A stretch of DNA of 50,224 nucleotides from an uncultured Muribaculaceae bacterium (GTDB lineage Bacteria > Bacteroidota > Bacteroidia > Bacteroidales > Muribaculaceae). Each line of letters starts with the position of its first letter. Positions within the stretch are counted from its first letter, which is position 1. Below the pieces are notes generated by a model. It searched no databases and had not been told where the DNA came from. It worked only from the letters and a program-made list of their open reading frames with translations. A program made the position numbers and the translations under genes. The DNA lies in assembly GCA_947525975.1 (NCBI GenBank), contig CANNVE010000019.1:1-50224 (forward strand), in the 5' to 3' direction. Positions 36,167 through 44,100 of the stretch are shown here, in pieces.

Positions 36167-37675
36167 ATGTCACATATAGTTGCTTTAGAAATATCCGGCT
36201 CGCAGGTGAAGGGCGCTCTGGCCAAGACCACTCCATCGGCCTACGCGCCGCTTGCCATCCCGCAGGTTGATGCCGTAGTGAGCGAAGACAAGGTCAATTG
36301 CGTGCAGTATGGGCGCGTGCAGAATCTGATTGAGGCGGCCACCAACATCAGCTACGTGCTGCAGAAGCTGCAGAATCACCCCTCGATCGGCAAAGGACGC
36401 ATCACGGGCGCTTACGTGGCCCTCGCTGGCCGCTCGCTCGGGTCTGTGCAGACCTCGGCCGAGTTGCCGCTGCCCCATGAGATGGAGATCACGGGCGATA
36501 TCCTGAAGCATCTGTTGGCTGTGGCCACAAAGCCAGTCTCCGGCGACAAGAAGGTGATAAAAGTGGTGCCGCGCAAATATTATGTCGACAATCAGGCCAC
36601 GGCCAATCCGGTAGGAGCGCTCGGCACCAGGATTCGCGGGGAATTCACCGTAGTCACCTGCAGCCCCGCAAACCAGCGTAACCTCGAGCTTGTGCTCAAT
36701 GACCGCCTGCATCTTCCCGTAAAGGAATACGTCATCACTCCCCTCACCACAGCCGCAATGGTGCTCGGCGAGGAGGAGAAGCAGCTTGGGTGCGCTCTGG
36801 TCGACATCGGTGCGCAGACCACCACTCTTTCGGTCTACAAAGACAGAGCCTTGCAGCACCTCGTCACCCTGCCGATGGGGTCTTACAACATCACCCATGA
36901 CATAGCCATGGGCTGCAACACCACCGACGAGCACGCCGAGGCCCTGAAGATAGCGCACGGCAATGCCCTTCCCGACAATGCCGCCCCTGACGATACGATG
37001 GCAATGAACTGCTACGTGCAGGCGCGCGTAGGCGAGATCATAGCCAATCTGATGGCGCAGATCGAATACGCCGGTTTCAAGGCGTCTGACCTTTCCGCCG
37101 GCTTCATCGTGGCCGGGCGTGGCGCGAAGCTCAAGAATTTTACAGCCGCCCTCGAGGCGCAGACCAAGATGAAGGCGCGACTGGCTTCTGTGCCCGATAC
37201 GGTCACGGTAAGAGACCACTCTGTGGTGCCGTCTGACTACATCTCGCTGATGTCGGTGGTGGCATACGCCGCAGGCAAGCCCGGTGACGACACTTGTGTG
37301 GAGTTTCCGCCCGAGCCCGTGTATGACGAAATTCCGCTGACAGAGACGTCACCTTCGAAATTTGACCCATACGACAACGGTGACGACGATGACAGCCTGC
37401 TGCTCGACGACGAAGAGGCCGAGCGCCGCCGCGCCGCCGCCGCCCAGAAGCGCCTGCGCGACGAAGAGCGCACCAAAGCCGAGGCCGACCGCCGCAGCCT
37501 TAAGGCAAGGCAAGAGGCTGAGCGAAAAGCGCAGAAAGAGGCCGAAGAACAGCGCAAACGAGAAGAGAAGGAAAAAAACAGGCGCGAAAGGAGAAGCCTG
37601 CTGAGCAAATTCAGAGATAGATTCGCCGAGTTTGTCGGATCAGACGAAGATGACTCCACCGACCTCGACCAATGA
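36167..37675 (+). CDS. ftsA: Actin-like divisome anchor FtsA with long charged tail
   Basis: A protein of 502 residues. The actin-like core (about 1-385) shows the phosphate-binding segment ALVDIGAQTTTLSVYKD (about 210-226) and the adenosine motif AGFIVAGRGAKLKN. It polymerises with ATP and tethers FtsZ to the membrane. E. coli FtsA has 420 residues; here an extra region follows, first acidic (DDDDSLLLDDEEAERR), then a Lys/Arg/Glu-rich single helix (about 425-480), then a basic LLSKFRDRFAEFVG that could be the amphipathic membrane helix, and a short acidic end. Long charged tails are usual in Bacteroidetes FtsA. Confidence 0.94.
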   Translation: MSHIVALEISGSQVKGALAKTTPSAYAPLAIPQVDAVVSEDKVNCVQYGRVQNLIEAATNISYVLQKLQNHPSIGKGRITGAYVALAGRSLGSVQTSAELPLPHEMEITGDILKHLLAVATKPVSGDKKVIKVVPRKYYVDNQATANPVGALGTRIRGEFTVVTCSPANQRNLELVLNDRLHLPVKEYVITPLTTAAMVLGEEEKQLGCALVDIGAQTTTLSVYKDRALQHLVTLPMGSYNITHDIAMGCNTTDEHAEALKIAHGNALPDNAAPDDTMAMNCYVQARVGEIIANLMAQIEYAGFKASDLSAGFIVAGRGAKLKNFTAALEAQTKMKARLASVPDTVTVRDHSVVPSDYISLMSVVAYAAGKPGDDTCVEFPPEPVYDEIPLTETSPSKFDPYDNGDDDDSLLLDDEEAERRRAAAAQKRLRDEERTKAEADRRSLKARQEAERKAQKEAEEQRKREEKEKNRRERRSLLSKFRDRFAEFVGSDEDDSTDLDQ

Positions 37676-37751
37676 CCCCGGATGTGGGGCTTTTAGCCCA
37701 CGCCGCCCGGGCCATTCCCTTTTTTGCAGAATTAAATAATACACTCCATAG
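37676..37751 (+). other. Spacer between ftsA and ftsZ with a small hairpin
   Basis: 76 bp. GTGGGGC (37684-37690) can pair with GCCCAC (37696-37701) with one bulged G, and a run of six T follows at 37719-37725. It could lower transcription into ftsZ or carry a separate start, but no consensus promoter is visible. Confidence 0.35.
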
Positions 37752-39104
37752 ATGACCGCAGAAGATATCCGCAATAATCATGATTTCACTCCCGCCAACG
37801 GGAATTCAAGCATAGCTCCCTATTCATCCAACCGCATAAAGGTGATAGGCGTGGGCGGCGGCGGAAACAACGCCATTAATCACATGTACAGGCTCGGTGT
37901 GCGTGACGTGACATTCATCGTGGCTAATACCGACAGGCAGGCGCTCAACAATTCGCCCGTGCCCAACCGCGTGCTCCTCGGGCCCTCTACGCTTAAGGGC
38001 CGCGGGGCAGGCAACAGGCCCGAAAAGGCCCACGTGGCTGCCGAGGAGAGCGCCGCTGACATCGATGCCCTCTTCGACGATGAGACTGACATGGTCTTCA
38101 TCACAGCCGGCATGGGAGGCGGCACCGGTACCGGAGCCTCGCCCGTGATCGCCAAGATTGCCAAGGAGCGCGGCATCCTCACCATAGGCATTGTCACCAT
38201 CCCCTTCCTGTTTGAAGGCCAGAAAAAGATACTTAAGGCTCTTGAAGGAGCCAACGAGATGGGCAAATATGTTGACGCTCTCCTTGTCATAAACAATGAG
38301 CGTCTCGGCGAGATATACAAAGACAGCGATTTCCTCAACGCTTTCGGCAAGGCCGACGACATCCTGTCGATGGCTGCGATGAGCATCTCGGAGATTGTCA
38401 CATGCAACGGATACATCAACCTCGACTTCAATGATGTCGACAACACTCTGCGCGACGGCGGCACAGCCATAATCTCCACCGGATACGGCGAGGGCGAGAA
38501 CCGCGTGCAGAAGGCTATCGAAGATGCCCTGCATTCGCCCCTGCTGCGCAACACCGATATCTTCGGCAGCCGCAAGCTCCTCTTCAATCTCTATTTCTCT
38601 ACGAAGGCAAGCCAGGCGTTCAAGATCGACGAGACTAAGCAGATCACAGACTTCATCTCGAATCTCGATTCGAATGTCGACGTTATATGGGGAGTCGCCA
38701 TCGACGACAGCCTCGGCGACAAGGTGAAATTCACCATCCTCGCCGCCGGATTTGACGTGACGATTTCCGACGACCAGGCGATAACATCGCCCGTGGTGGT
38801 GTCTGAAGACAAAGCCGATGCCAAAGGCAAGAGCCACGACGAGCAGATTGCGGCCCAGCGCATACTCGGCACCGAATACGGCGACAAGATCGAGGGCCTC
38901 AACCGCCTAAAAGCCCAGAAGAGCTTCATCATACTTAGGCCTGACCAGCTCGACAACGACCAAGCCATAGCGGCATTGGAGCAGAATCCCACATTCAACC
39001 GCGACCGAGGCATAATCGAGGGCCTTAAGTCAAGCGCGGCTCCCATGCAGGCTCCGGCGCAGTCGATCCCCGACAAGAACACCATATCGTTTGACGATAT
39101 CTGA
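37752..39104 (+). CDS. ftsZ: Tubulin-like division GTPase FtsZ
   Basis: A protein of 450 residues. This GTPase forms the Z ring. The tubulin signature GGGTGTG is at 122-128 within MGGGTGTGASPVIAK. The N-terminal loop KVIGVGGGGNNAINHM, the catalytic T7 loop NLDFNDVDNTL and the C-terminal domain are complete. The variable linker is short, and the tail ends in ISFDDI, a weak match to the C-terminal peptide that binds FtsA. It is the last gene of the cluster, and a 12-bp hairpin closes the transcript. Confidence 0.98.
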   Translation: MTAEDIRNNHDFTPANGNSSIAPYSSNRIKVIGVGGGGNNAINHMYRLGVRDVTFIVANTDRQALNNSPVPNRVLLGPSTLKGRGAGNRPEKAHVAAEESAADIDALFDDETDMVFITAGMGGGTGTGASPVIAKIAKERGILTIGIVTIPFLFEGQKKILKALEGANEMGKYVDALLVINNERLGEIYKDSDFLNAFGKADDILSMAAMSISEIVTCNGYINLDFNDVDNTLRDGGTAIISTGYGEGENRVQKAIEDALHSPLLRNTDIFGSRKLLFNLYFSTKASQAFKIDETKQITDFISNLDSNVDVIWGVAIDDSLGDKVKFTILAAGFDVTISDDQAITSPVVVSEDKADAKGKSHDEQIAAQRILGTEYGDKIEGLNRLKAQKSFIILRPDQLDNDQAIAALEQNPTFNRDRGIIEGLKSSAAPMQAPAQSIPDKNTISFDDI

Positions 39105-39138
39105 GCTTGCCTGCCCTCGGGCAATAACTGCAAGATTT

Positions 39139-39190
39139 AAGGCGATGAAAAAGCGGGCGGCCCCCGGCTCTTTCATCGCCTTTGATTATT
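39139..39190 (+). terminator. Intrinsic terminator after ftsZ
   Basis: A 12-bp perfect stem AAGGCGATGAAA (39139-39150) / TTTCATCGCCTT (39171-39182) has a GC-rich loop and is followed by TGATTATTTT. The response-regulator gene ends at 39216 from the other side, so the hairpin may serve both transcripts. Confidence 0.7.
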
Positions 39191-39215
39191 TTGCTGCCGT
39201 CCCGGGAGGGGAGGA

Positions 39216-39941
39216 TCAGAGCTTGTCTACGAACGCGTATCCCTTGCCGTATTGGTTGATGAGGTATTTTCCGCTTTCGCCCAGTTTTTTGCGCAGGCGC
39301 GATATATTGGTGTCGACTATGCGCGAGTTTGATCCTGCTTCGTCGCGCCATACCTCTTCACAGATCTGGTCGCGGGTGAAAAATGTGTTCTGGTGCTTGA
39401 TCAGGAAGACGAGGATGGCGTATTCCGTGCGGGTGAGGGGCACTACGATGCCGTCTTCCACCACTCTCTGATTGGTGAGGTCTACCTGCAGATTATGGCT
39501 GGGCACCGACAGGGGCATGCGGCCTGATGAGGGCTGGTGTGTGCCCACGCCTTGGCGCGGACGGCGCCTGAGCACAGCCTTGACTCGGGCTATCAATTCG
39601 CGAAGAGAGAATGGCTTCAGCACAAAGTCGTCGGCTCCGGCCTCAAAGGCGTCGAGCACTATGTCCTCGCCGTCGAGGCTCGAGCACATGATCACGGGCA
39701 CTGACTCTGTGCTTCGGTTTGATTTGATGTCGCGGGTGAAATCCATGCCGTTGTAGGGCTGGTTCATCGCATCAACTATGATGAGGCAAGCATCGGCCAG
39801 GGAGTCTAAGTCTACTTCTTCGGCCACCTTGTGCACCTCTACGGAGAAACCTTCGTCGACAAGGTTCAGCTTGAGCATGTCGGCGATGTTCTGGTCATCG
39901 TCGACTACGACAAGGCATCCAAGAGGGCTTGAATTAAACAT
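39216..39941 (-). CDS. OmpR/PhoB-type response regulator (orphan)
   Basis: A protein of 241 residues. The receiver domain (about 8-120) has the acidic pair D14-D15 of VVVDDDQ, phospho-acceptor D57 (LIIVDAMN), a Ser in place of the usual Thr at 87-88 (MCSS) and K109 (VLKPFS). The winged-helix DNA-binding domain (about 145-238) has LTRTEYAILVFLIKHQ, RDQICEEVW and RIVDTNISRLRKKLG. It fits the Bacteroides RprY-like group. No histidine kinase lies beside it, so its partner is encoded elsewhere. The gene reads away from the flippase gene; a 282-bp spacer with direct repeats lies between. Confidence 0.92.
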   Translation of the reverse strand: MFNSSPLGCLVVVDDDQNIADMLKLNLVDEGFSVEVHKVAEEVDLDSLADACLIIVDAMNQPYNGMDFTRDIKSNRSTESVPVIMCSSLDGEDIVLDAFEAGADDFVLKPFSLRELIARVKAVLRRRPRQGVGTHQPSSGRMPLSVPSHNLQVDLTNQRVVEDGIVVPLTRTEYAILVFLIKHQNTFFTRDQICEEVWRDEAGSNSRIVDTNISRLRKKLGESGKYLINQYGKGYAFVDKL

Positions 39942-40117
39942 TGGTTTATTATCTTTTTAAAATCTATGGCAAATTAACTGAAAAAATCTTAACCGACAAG
40001 GTCGTGTATTTAAAATGTTATTTCTTTGTAACATAAATTTAACAAGGTGTAACCACAGATATATCCTCTTCCGACAAGGTCTCGCGCCGGTTTTTTAGCG
40101 TTTGCGTTTTAAGATTG

Positions 40118-40147
40118 CAAATCTATCTATTTTTTTTGAATCTACAA
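40118..40147 (-). promoter_or_regulatory. Possible promoter of the response-regulator gene
   Basis: On the minus strand TAGATTTG (40125-40118) fits TAnnTTTG, and a TTG at 40147-40145 lies 19 bp upstream. It overlaps the plus-strand promoter and would leave a leader of about 165 nt containing both CCGACAAGGTC repeats. Confidence 0.4.
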
Positions 40148-40165
40148 TCATTAGCAGTAATTTTG
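40135..40165 (+). promoter_or_regulatory. Consensus promoter of the flippase/WbqC operon
   Basis: TTTG (40135-40138), a 19-bp gap, and TAATTTTG (40158-40165) fit the Bacteroidetes consensus. The start site would be near 40172, about 50 nt before the ATG at 40224. Confidence 0.78.
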
Positions 40166-40223
40166 CAGTGATTTTTTTGAGTTTTTAACATGGCCTCAGG
40201 CCTCAATAATCACGATTCTTACT

Positions 40224-41696
40224 ATGGGCAATATGAAAAGCCTTGCAAAGGATACCGCCATATACGGCCTCAGCAGCATAGTGGGCCGATTCCTGAATTG
40301 GTGTCTCGTGCCCCTGTACACGAATGTATTCCTTCAGGACGAATACGGCGTGGTAAATTATGTCTACGCAGTGGTGGCGCTCGCCCTGATTGTGCTCACC
40401 TATGGAATGGAGACCGGCTTCTTTCGCTTCACGAATCACGAAAGATGGCATGACCCAATGCAGGTGTACTCGACCGCGCTGATATCCCTTGCATGCAGCG
40501 GAGCCGTATTTGTGGCCGGCGTATTCAGCTGCATGCATCCCATAGCCAGGTGGATGGAATGCGCCGACCATGTGTCATACGTATGGATCATGGGCCTGTG
40601 CGTGGCCATCGACGCATTCTGCTGTCTGCCGTTCAGCTATCTGCGCTATAGGAAGAGGCCCGTAAGGTTTGCCGTGCTGAAGACCGTAAATATAGCCGTG
40701 AACATCGGGCTCAACCTCTTCTTCATACTCCTCTGTCCCTGGCTCATGGACCATGCACCGGCATTGGTGAGCGGCTGGTATGATCCCGACTACGGCATCG
40801 GATATATATTCCTGGCCAACCTCATAGCCACGCTCGTGACCCTGGGCATGCTCGTGCCTGAGCTCACGGGATTCCGCTGGACATTCTGCGGGCGCCTTTG
40901 GCGCGAGATGCTTGTCTACAGCGCTCCCCTGCTCTTGCTCGGCATCGCCGGAAATATGAATCAGACACTCCCCACCCTCATGTTCCCGTTTCTGTGCACA
41001 GGAGCCGACGCCATGGCGCAGCTCGGCATCTACGGAGCCAACTACAAGATTGCCATAGTGATGGTGATGTTTATCCAGGCTTTCCGCTTCGCCTACGAGC
41101 CGTTCATATTCGCCCAGAACAAGGCCCGGGGCCGCTCTACCGACGTGGCCTACGCTGTGGCCATGAAGTGGTTTGTGGCCGCCGCCCTGCTGATATACCT
41201 CGGCGTGATGTTCTATCTCGACATCCTGCGCTATTTCATATCGCCGAAATATTTCAGCGGCCTGGCAGTGGTGCCCATTGTGATGGCCGGTGAGGTCTTC
41301 TTCGGAGTCTTCTTCAACCTCTCGGTGTGGTATAAGCTCAGCGACCGCACCATCTGGGGCGCCATCCTGTCGATTTTCGGCCTGGCGGTGACCGTGGCGC
41401 TCAACGTATTGCTTGTGCCGCGCTACGGCTACATGGGATGCGCCTGGGCGGCATTCGGATGCTACGGCGCCATGATGGTGGCCAGCTACATCGCCGGCCA
41501 GCGTTATCGGCCAATAGCCTACCCCCTTGGGCGCATGCTGGCTTATGTGGCTGTCGCCGCCGCCATATATGTCCTGGGCCTTAAGATTTTGGTCACAGGC
41601 AATGAATGGGCCAATTACGGCCTGCGCGCTCTGCTGATCATGGCCTATGTGGCTTTCGTATGGATTGTTGAAAAAAGAAACACCGCCAGAGCATGA
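40224..41696 (+). CDS. Polysaccharide flippase (Wzx/MOP superfamily)
   Basis: A protein of 490 residues with about 14 membrane segments, typical of Wzx-type lipid-linked oligosaccharide flippases. The N-terminus (LAKDTAIYGLSSIVGRFLNWCLVPLYTNVFLQDEYGVVNYVYA) is the usual family opening. It should move undecaprenyl-linked sugar units across the inner membrane for surface polysaccharide or glycoprotein assembly. Genes for glycan assembly are not otherwise clustered here; only the WbqC-type gene is coupled to it. In Bacteroidetes this subgroup is often a single-copy core gene beside ftsZ-proximal housekeeping genes. The substrate is unknown. Confidence 0.88.
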   Translation: MGNMKSLAKDTAIYGLSSIVGRFLNWCLVPLYTNVFLQDEYGVVNYVYAVVALALIVLTYGMETGFFRFTNHERWHDPMQVYSTALISLACSGAVFVAGVFSCMHPIARWMECADHVSYVWIMGLCVAIDAFCCLPFSYLRYRKRPVRFAVLKTVNIAVNIGLNLFFILLCPWLMDHAPALVSGWYDPDYGIGYIFLANLIATLVTLGMLVPELTGFRWTFCGRLWREMLVYSAPLLLLGIAGNMNQTLPTLMFPFLCTGADAMAQLGIYGANYKIAIVMVMFIQAFRFAYEPFIFAQNKARGRSTDVAYAVAMKWFVAAALLIYLGVMFYLDILRYFISPKYFSGLAVVPIVMAGEVFFGVFFNLSVWYKLSDRTIWGAILSIFGLAVTVALNVLLVPRYGYMGCAWAAFGCYGAMMVASYIAGQRYRPIAYPLGRMLAYVAVAAAIYVLGLKILVTGNEWANYGLRALLIMAYVAFVWIVEKRNTARA

Positions 41697-42325
41697 AATC
41701 GCCATTGACATTGTTTCCTGACAGCTGCGCCGTAATGGCTCCGCAGTATATGGGCTCTCTCGCCTACTACGCCGTGATGGCCGCCTACGGGCGTGTCATA
41801 GTTGACGCGTCGATGAGGTATGACAAGCGCTTCAAGAGCGCCCACAGATGTGAGATCGCATCGACCCACGGCCTGATGAGGCTCACCGTGCCTGTGGGAA
41901 AGACCGCCCATTCCGGCCGTGGATGGGATAGCGTGCCCGTGAGCGACCACGGAGATTGGTGGAGCGACCATGTGGTGAGCCTTGAGTCGGCCTACGGGCG
42001 CACACCCTTTTTTGAATATTATTTCGACCGGCTGCGCCCTTGGCTCGTGAGGCCTAAGGGAATCTCTGTCAGCGAGCTCGATGCGGCCATCGACCGCGAA
42101 ATAAGGCAGATGCTGCATCTGCCTGCCGAGGTGTCATACGACATCGCCGACGCCCCTGACTGCGCAATAGATCTGCGTCGCGGGCTTCCGGAGGTCGCCA
42201 CTGTGCCCTACTATCAGGTGCGCGCCGGGCGCCTTGGCTTCATCCCAGGCCTGAGCATAGTCGACCTCATATTCAATATGGGGCCCGAATCCCCACTCAT
42301 CCTCAAAAAAATGATGGAGAGATAA
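41693..42325 (+). CDS. WbqC-like family protein
   Basis: A protein of 210 residues. The N-terminus carries CAVMAPQYMGSLAYYAVMA, close to the family pattern of a short strand followed by PQYxP/GxxYF. Later words QMLHLPAEV and EYYFDRL fit the WbqC-like alpha/beta fold. It is named after a gene in O-antigen loci, but the biochemical role is not established. The ATG overlaps the flippase stop (41693-41696), which implies coupled translation. Three near-identical 15-bp repeats begin 10 bp after its stop. Confidence 0.85.
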   Translation: MKSPLTLFPDSCAVMAPQYMGSLAYYAVMAAYGRVIVDASMRYDKRFKSAHRCEIASTHGLMRLTVPVGKTAHSGRGWDSVPVSDHGDWWSDHVVSLESAYGRTPFFEYYFDRLRPWLVRPKGISVSELDAAIDREIRQMLHLPAEVSYDIADAPDCAIDLRRGLPEVATVPYYQVRAGRLGFIPGLSIVDLIFNMGPESPLILKKMMER

Positions 42326-42335
42326 TATCTACCAT

Positions 42336-42383
42336 AAATGGCAACTTGTGAAATGGCAACTTGTGCAAAATGGCAACATGTGG
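42336..42383 (+). repeat. Three tandem copies of a 15-bp word
   Basis: AAATGGCAACTTGTG is repeated exactly in tandem at 42336 and 42351; the third copy, after CA, reads AAATGGCAACATGTG. The spacing of 15 then about 18 bp places the copies on different helix faces. Confidence 0.85.
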
Positions 42384-42584
42384 AAAAACAATTTTGGGCA
42401 TCCGGCAGGATGCCGATTTATAGTATCCGGGTATGCCGAAGCGCAGCGCAGGCATGCCCGGCTGTGCAGAAATATCGCTCGGAATCCTTAAGGAAGCCGA
42501 AAGTGACTCCTTCGGCTTTATAGTCACCTATGATAAAAAACCGTGGTTGTGTGTATCTGGTGCCACGGATACAAGTATGAAAAA

Positions 42585-42625
42585 AGCCTGTCTGAAGCGT
42601 GTCAGACGGGCTCTTTGTTATTGTT
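42585..42625 (+). terminator. Intrinsic terminator of the flippase/WbqC operon
   Basis: AGCCTGTCTGA (42585-42595) pairs with TCAGACGGGCT (42602-42612) with one G-T wobble, followed by CTTTGTTATTGTT. It lies just before the convergent GH57 stop, so it may also act from the other side. Confidence 0.75.
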
Positions 42626-42642
42626 AGCGTGAAGGCGATGTC

Positions 42643-44040
42643 TTACTTAGCCTTCTTGCAGGCTCTGGGCTTCTTTTCAGCGGGCTTCTTTTCGGCCTTT
42701 TCAGCGGTTTTTTCCTCGCGGGCCTTGTGCTCGATGTTGTATTGCTCGTTGTTCTTGCGCAGGGTCTCGAGCTCTTTGTTGAGGGTCTCGATTTCGCGGT
42801 TCTGGTTGCGGATGGTGGTCACCAGCGAGTTGAGCTCTTCATTCTCGATGCTCAGGGGATATTGCTCCTCTACGCGCACGATGAAGTCAGAAAGCACATT
42901 CATATAGTTGGTGAAAGCCTGGAACGGAGTCTCATAGGGGCTGAACATCGAGTGGGCTGCACCGTCGGCGAAGTGCTTGGTGCTCATGTAGTAGAGATTG
43001 TCGGCTCCCTGCAGATACCAGTAATCCTGCTTCAGGCGGCGGTCATCGCAAAGGCGCACGCGCTCAGCCACGCTGTAGAGTTTGTTGAAGGCTTCGTTCT
43101 GCAGTTTGTTGCCAAGCCATGCGCTCACGTCGCGGGCCTCGTCGATGGCCGATATGGGGTGCATCACCACCAGTTCGCCCACAGGCTTGATTTTGCTTAC
43201 AGCCTCGCTGGGAGTCCAGAATTCGATGCCTCTCTCCTCGGCGAAGCGGGGCAGAGCCTCAAGGAATTGCAGGATGCCGGTCGATGCGGGCTGCAGGCCG
43301 CCGAATGTCTCGAGATTCATCCAGAGGTTGATGATCTGCTCCTCTGCGGGAGTGCTGGCCACCCAATCCATGTATTTGTCGGCGGTGAGGGGGAAAGCGG
43401 CCCAGTTGGTGTCAGAGAAGCGCACTGCGATATCCTCGCTGAGCTTATTGTTGCGGAGCAGCATCTTGAGCTTGGGAGCAGAAGCGGCGCTGTATACGTA
43501 GTTGGGAGATTTCCAGCCGAGGATGTGCTTTGCGCCGTCGGTCATCACGCCCTTGTATCCCATCTCAAGGATATGGGGTGCGATTTCGTCGCTGTAGATG
43601 AGCTCAGTGTTGCGGAGCACCTTGGGGGTGACGCCGAAGAGCGAGTGAAGCTTCTCGGCGTGCACCTTCACCTGCGCCTCGAATTCCTCGGGGTCAACGA
43701 GCGATGCGAGCGAGTTGGCGTAGGGCATGGCCACGAATTCGCATTTGCCGGTCTTGGCCAGGGCTGCGAGCTCATCGATGAATTCGGGCACGTACTGCTC
43801 AAACTGCTCGATGGCGATGCCCGAGATGGCTATTGAGCAGCGGAATTTTCCCTTGCTGTCCTCAATCATCTTGCGCAGGGTGCGGGCGGCCGGCAGGTAG
43901 CTGCGCTCGGCTATGCGTGTGATGATGTCATCGTTGAGGAAATCATCGTAGTAATAGTGGTCGTTGCCGATGTCAAAGAAAGTATAGCGCTTCAGGCGCA
44001 TCGGCTGATGTATTTCGAAATTGAAACAAATGGCTTTCAT
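42643..44040 (-). CDS. Glycoside hydrolase family 57 (alpha-amylase-like)
   Basis: A protein of 465 residues. GH57 features are the N-terminal FNFEIHQPMR (the family HQP motif, 11-13), the nucleophile candidate E146 in VLRNTELIYSDEI, and the following GVMTDGAKHILGW; the acid is probably an Asp in RFSDTNWAAFPL. The C-terminal 75 residues form a coiled coil (NREIETLNKELETLRKNNEQ) and then an Ala/Lys-rich basic tail (KKPAEKKPRACKKAK), an unusual end for a GH57. No signal peptide, so it acts in the cytoplasm on glycogen or malto-oligosaccharides. It is the last gene of the glycogen operon, 60 bp after the GT4 gene. Confidence 0.92.
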   Translation of the reverse strand: MKAICFNFEIHQPMRLKRYTFFDIGNDHYYYDDFLNDDIITRIAERSYLPAARTLRKMIEDSKGKFRCSIAISGIAIEQFEQYVPEFIDELAALAKTGKCEFVAMPYANSLASLVDPEEFEAQVKVHAEKLHSLFGVTPKVLRNTELIYSDEIAPHILEMGYKGVMTDGAKHILGWKSPNYVYSAASAPKLKMLLRNNKLSEDIAVRFSDTNWAAFPLTADKYMDWVASTPAEEQIINLWMNLETFGGLQPASTGILQFLEALPRFAEERGIEFWTPSEAVSKIKPVGELVVMHPISAIDEARDVSAWLGNKLQNEAFNKLYSVAERVRLCDDRRLKQDYWYLQGADNLYYMSTKHFADGAAHSMFSPYETPFQAFTNYMNVLSDFIVRVEEQYPLSIENEELNSLVTTIRNQNREIETLNKELETLRKNNEQYNIEHKAREEKTAEKAEKKPAEKKPRACKKAK

Positions 44041-44100
44041 TGTTTTATTGGCTTTTTTGTTGAAGTTATGAAGCGTGAGGCTTCGGCTTTTGTCTGTGGT

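Larger units (their letters stand above)
39942..40223. other. Divergent spacer between response regulator and flippase genes
   Basis: 282 bp, AT-rich. It contains the plus-strand promoter at 40135-40165 and a possible minus-strand one (TAGATTTG at 40125-40118 with TTG at 40147-40145), so the two would overlap. The 11-mer CCGACAAGGTC occurs twice as a direct repeat (39993-40003 and 40071-40081), a candidate regulator site. Confidence 0.5.
42326..42642. other. Hairpin- and repeat-rich spacer after the WbqC gene
   Basis: 317 bp between convergent genes. It contains AAATGGCAACTTGTG twice in tandem (42336-42350, 42351-42365) and a diverged third copy near 42369-42383. It also has several stem-loops: GGCATCC/GGATGCC, CCGGGTATGCC/GGCATGCCCGG, AAGCCGAA/TTCGGCTT (42494-42501 with 42511-42518), CCGTGG/CCACGG (42541-42546 with 42563-42568) and the terminator at 42585-42625. 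Short frames exist but nothing looks like a gene. Confidence 0.6.

Noticed and set aside
36185-37219. A 344-codon minus-strand frame opposite ftsA
   Set aside because: Shadow of a GC-rich gene; ftsA has all its family motifs on the plus strand. The same applies to the frame at 37824-38837 opposite ftsZ and the one at 40575-41711 opposite the flippase gene.
42338-42523. A 61-codon frame starting in the tandem 15-bp repeats
   Set aside because: It is formed by the repeats and hairpins, lacks protein-like composition, and overlaps terminator-type structures.
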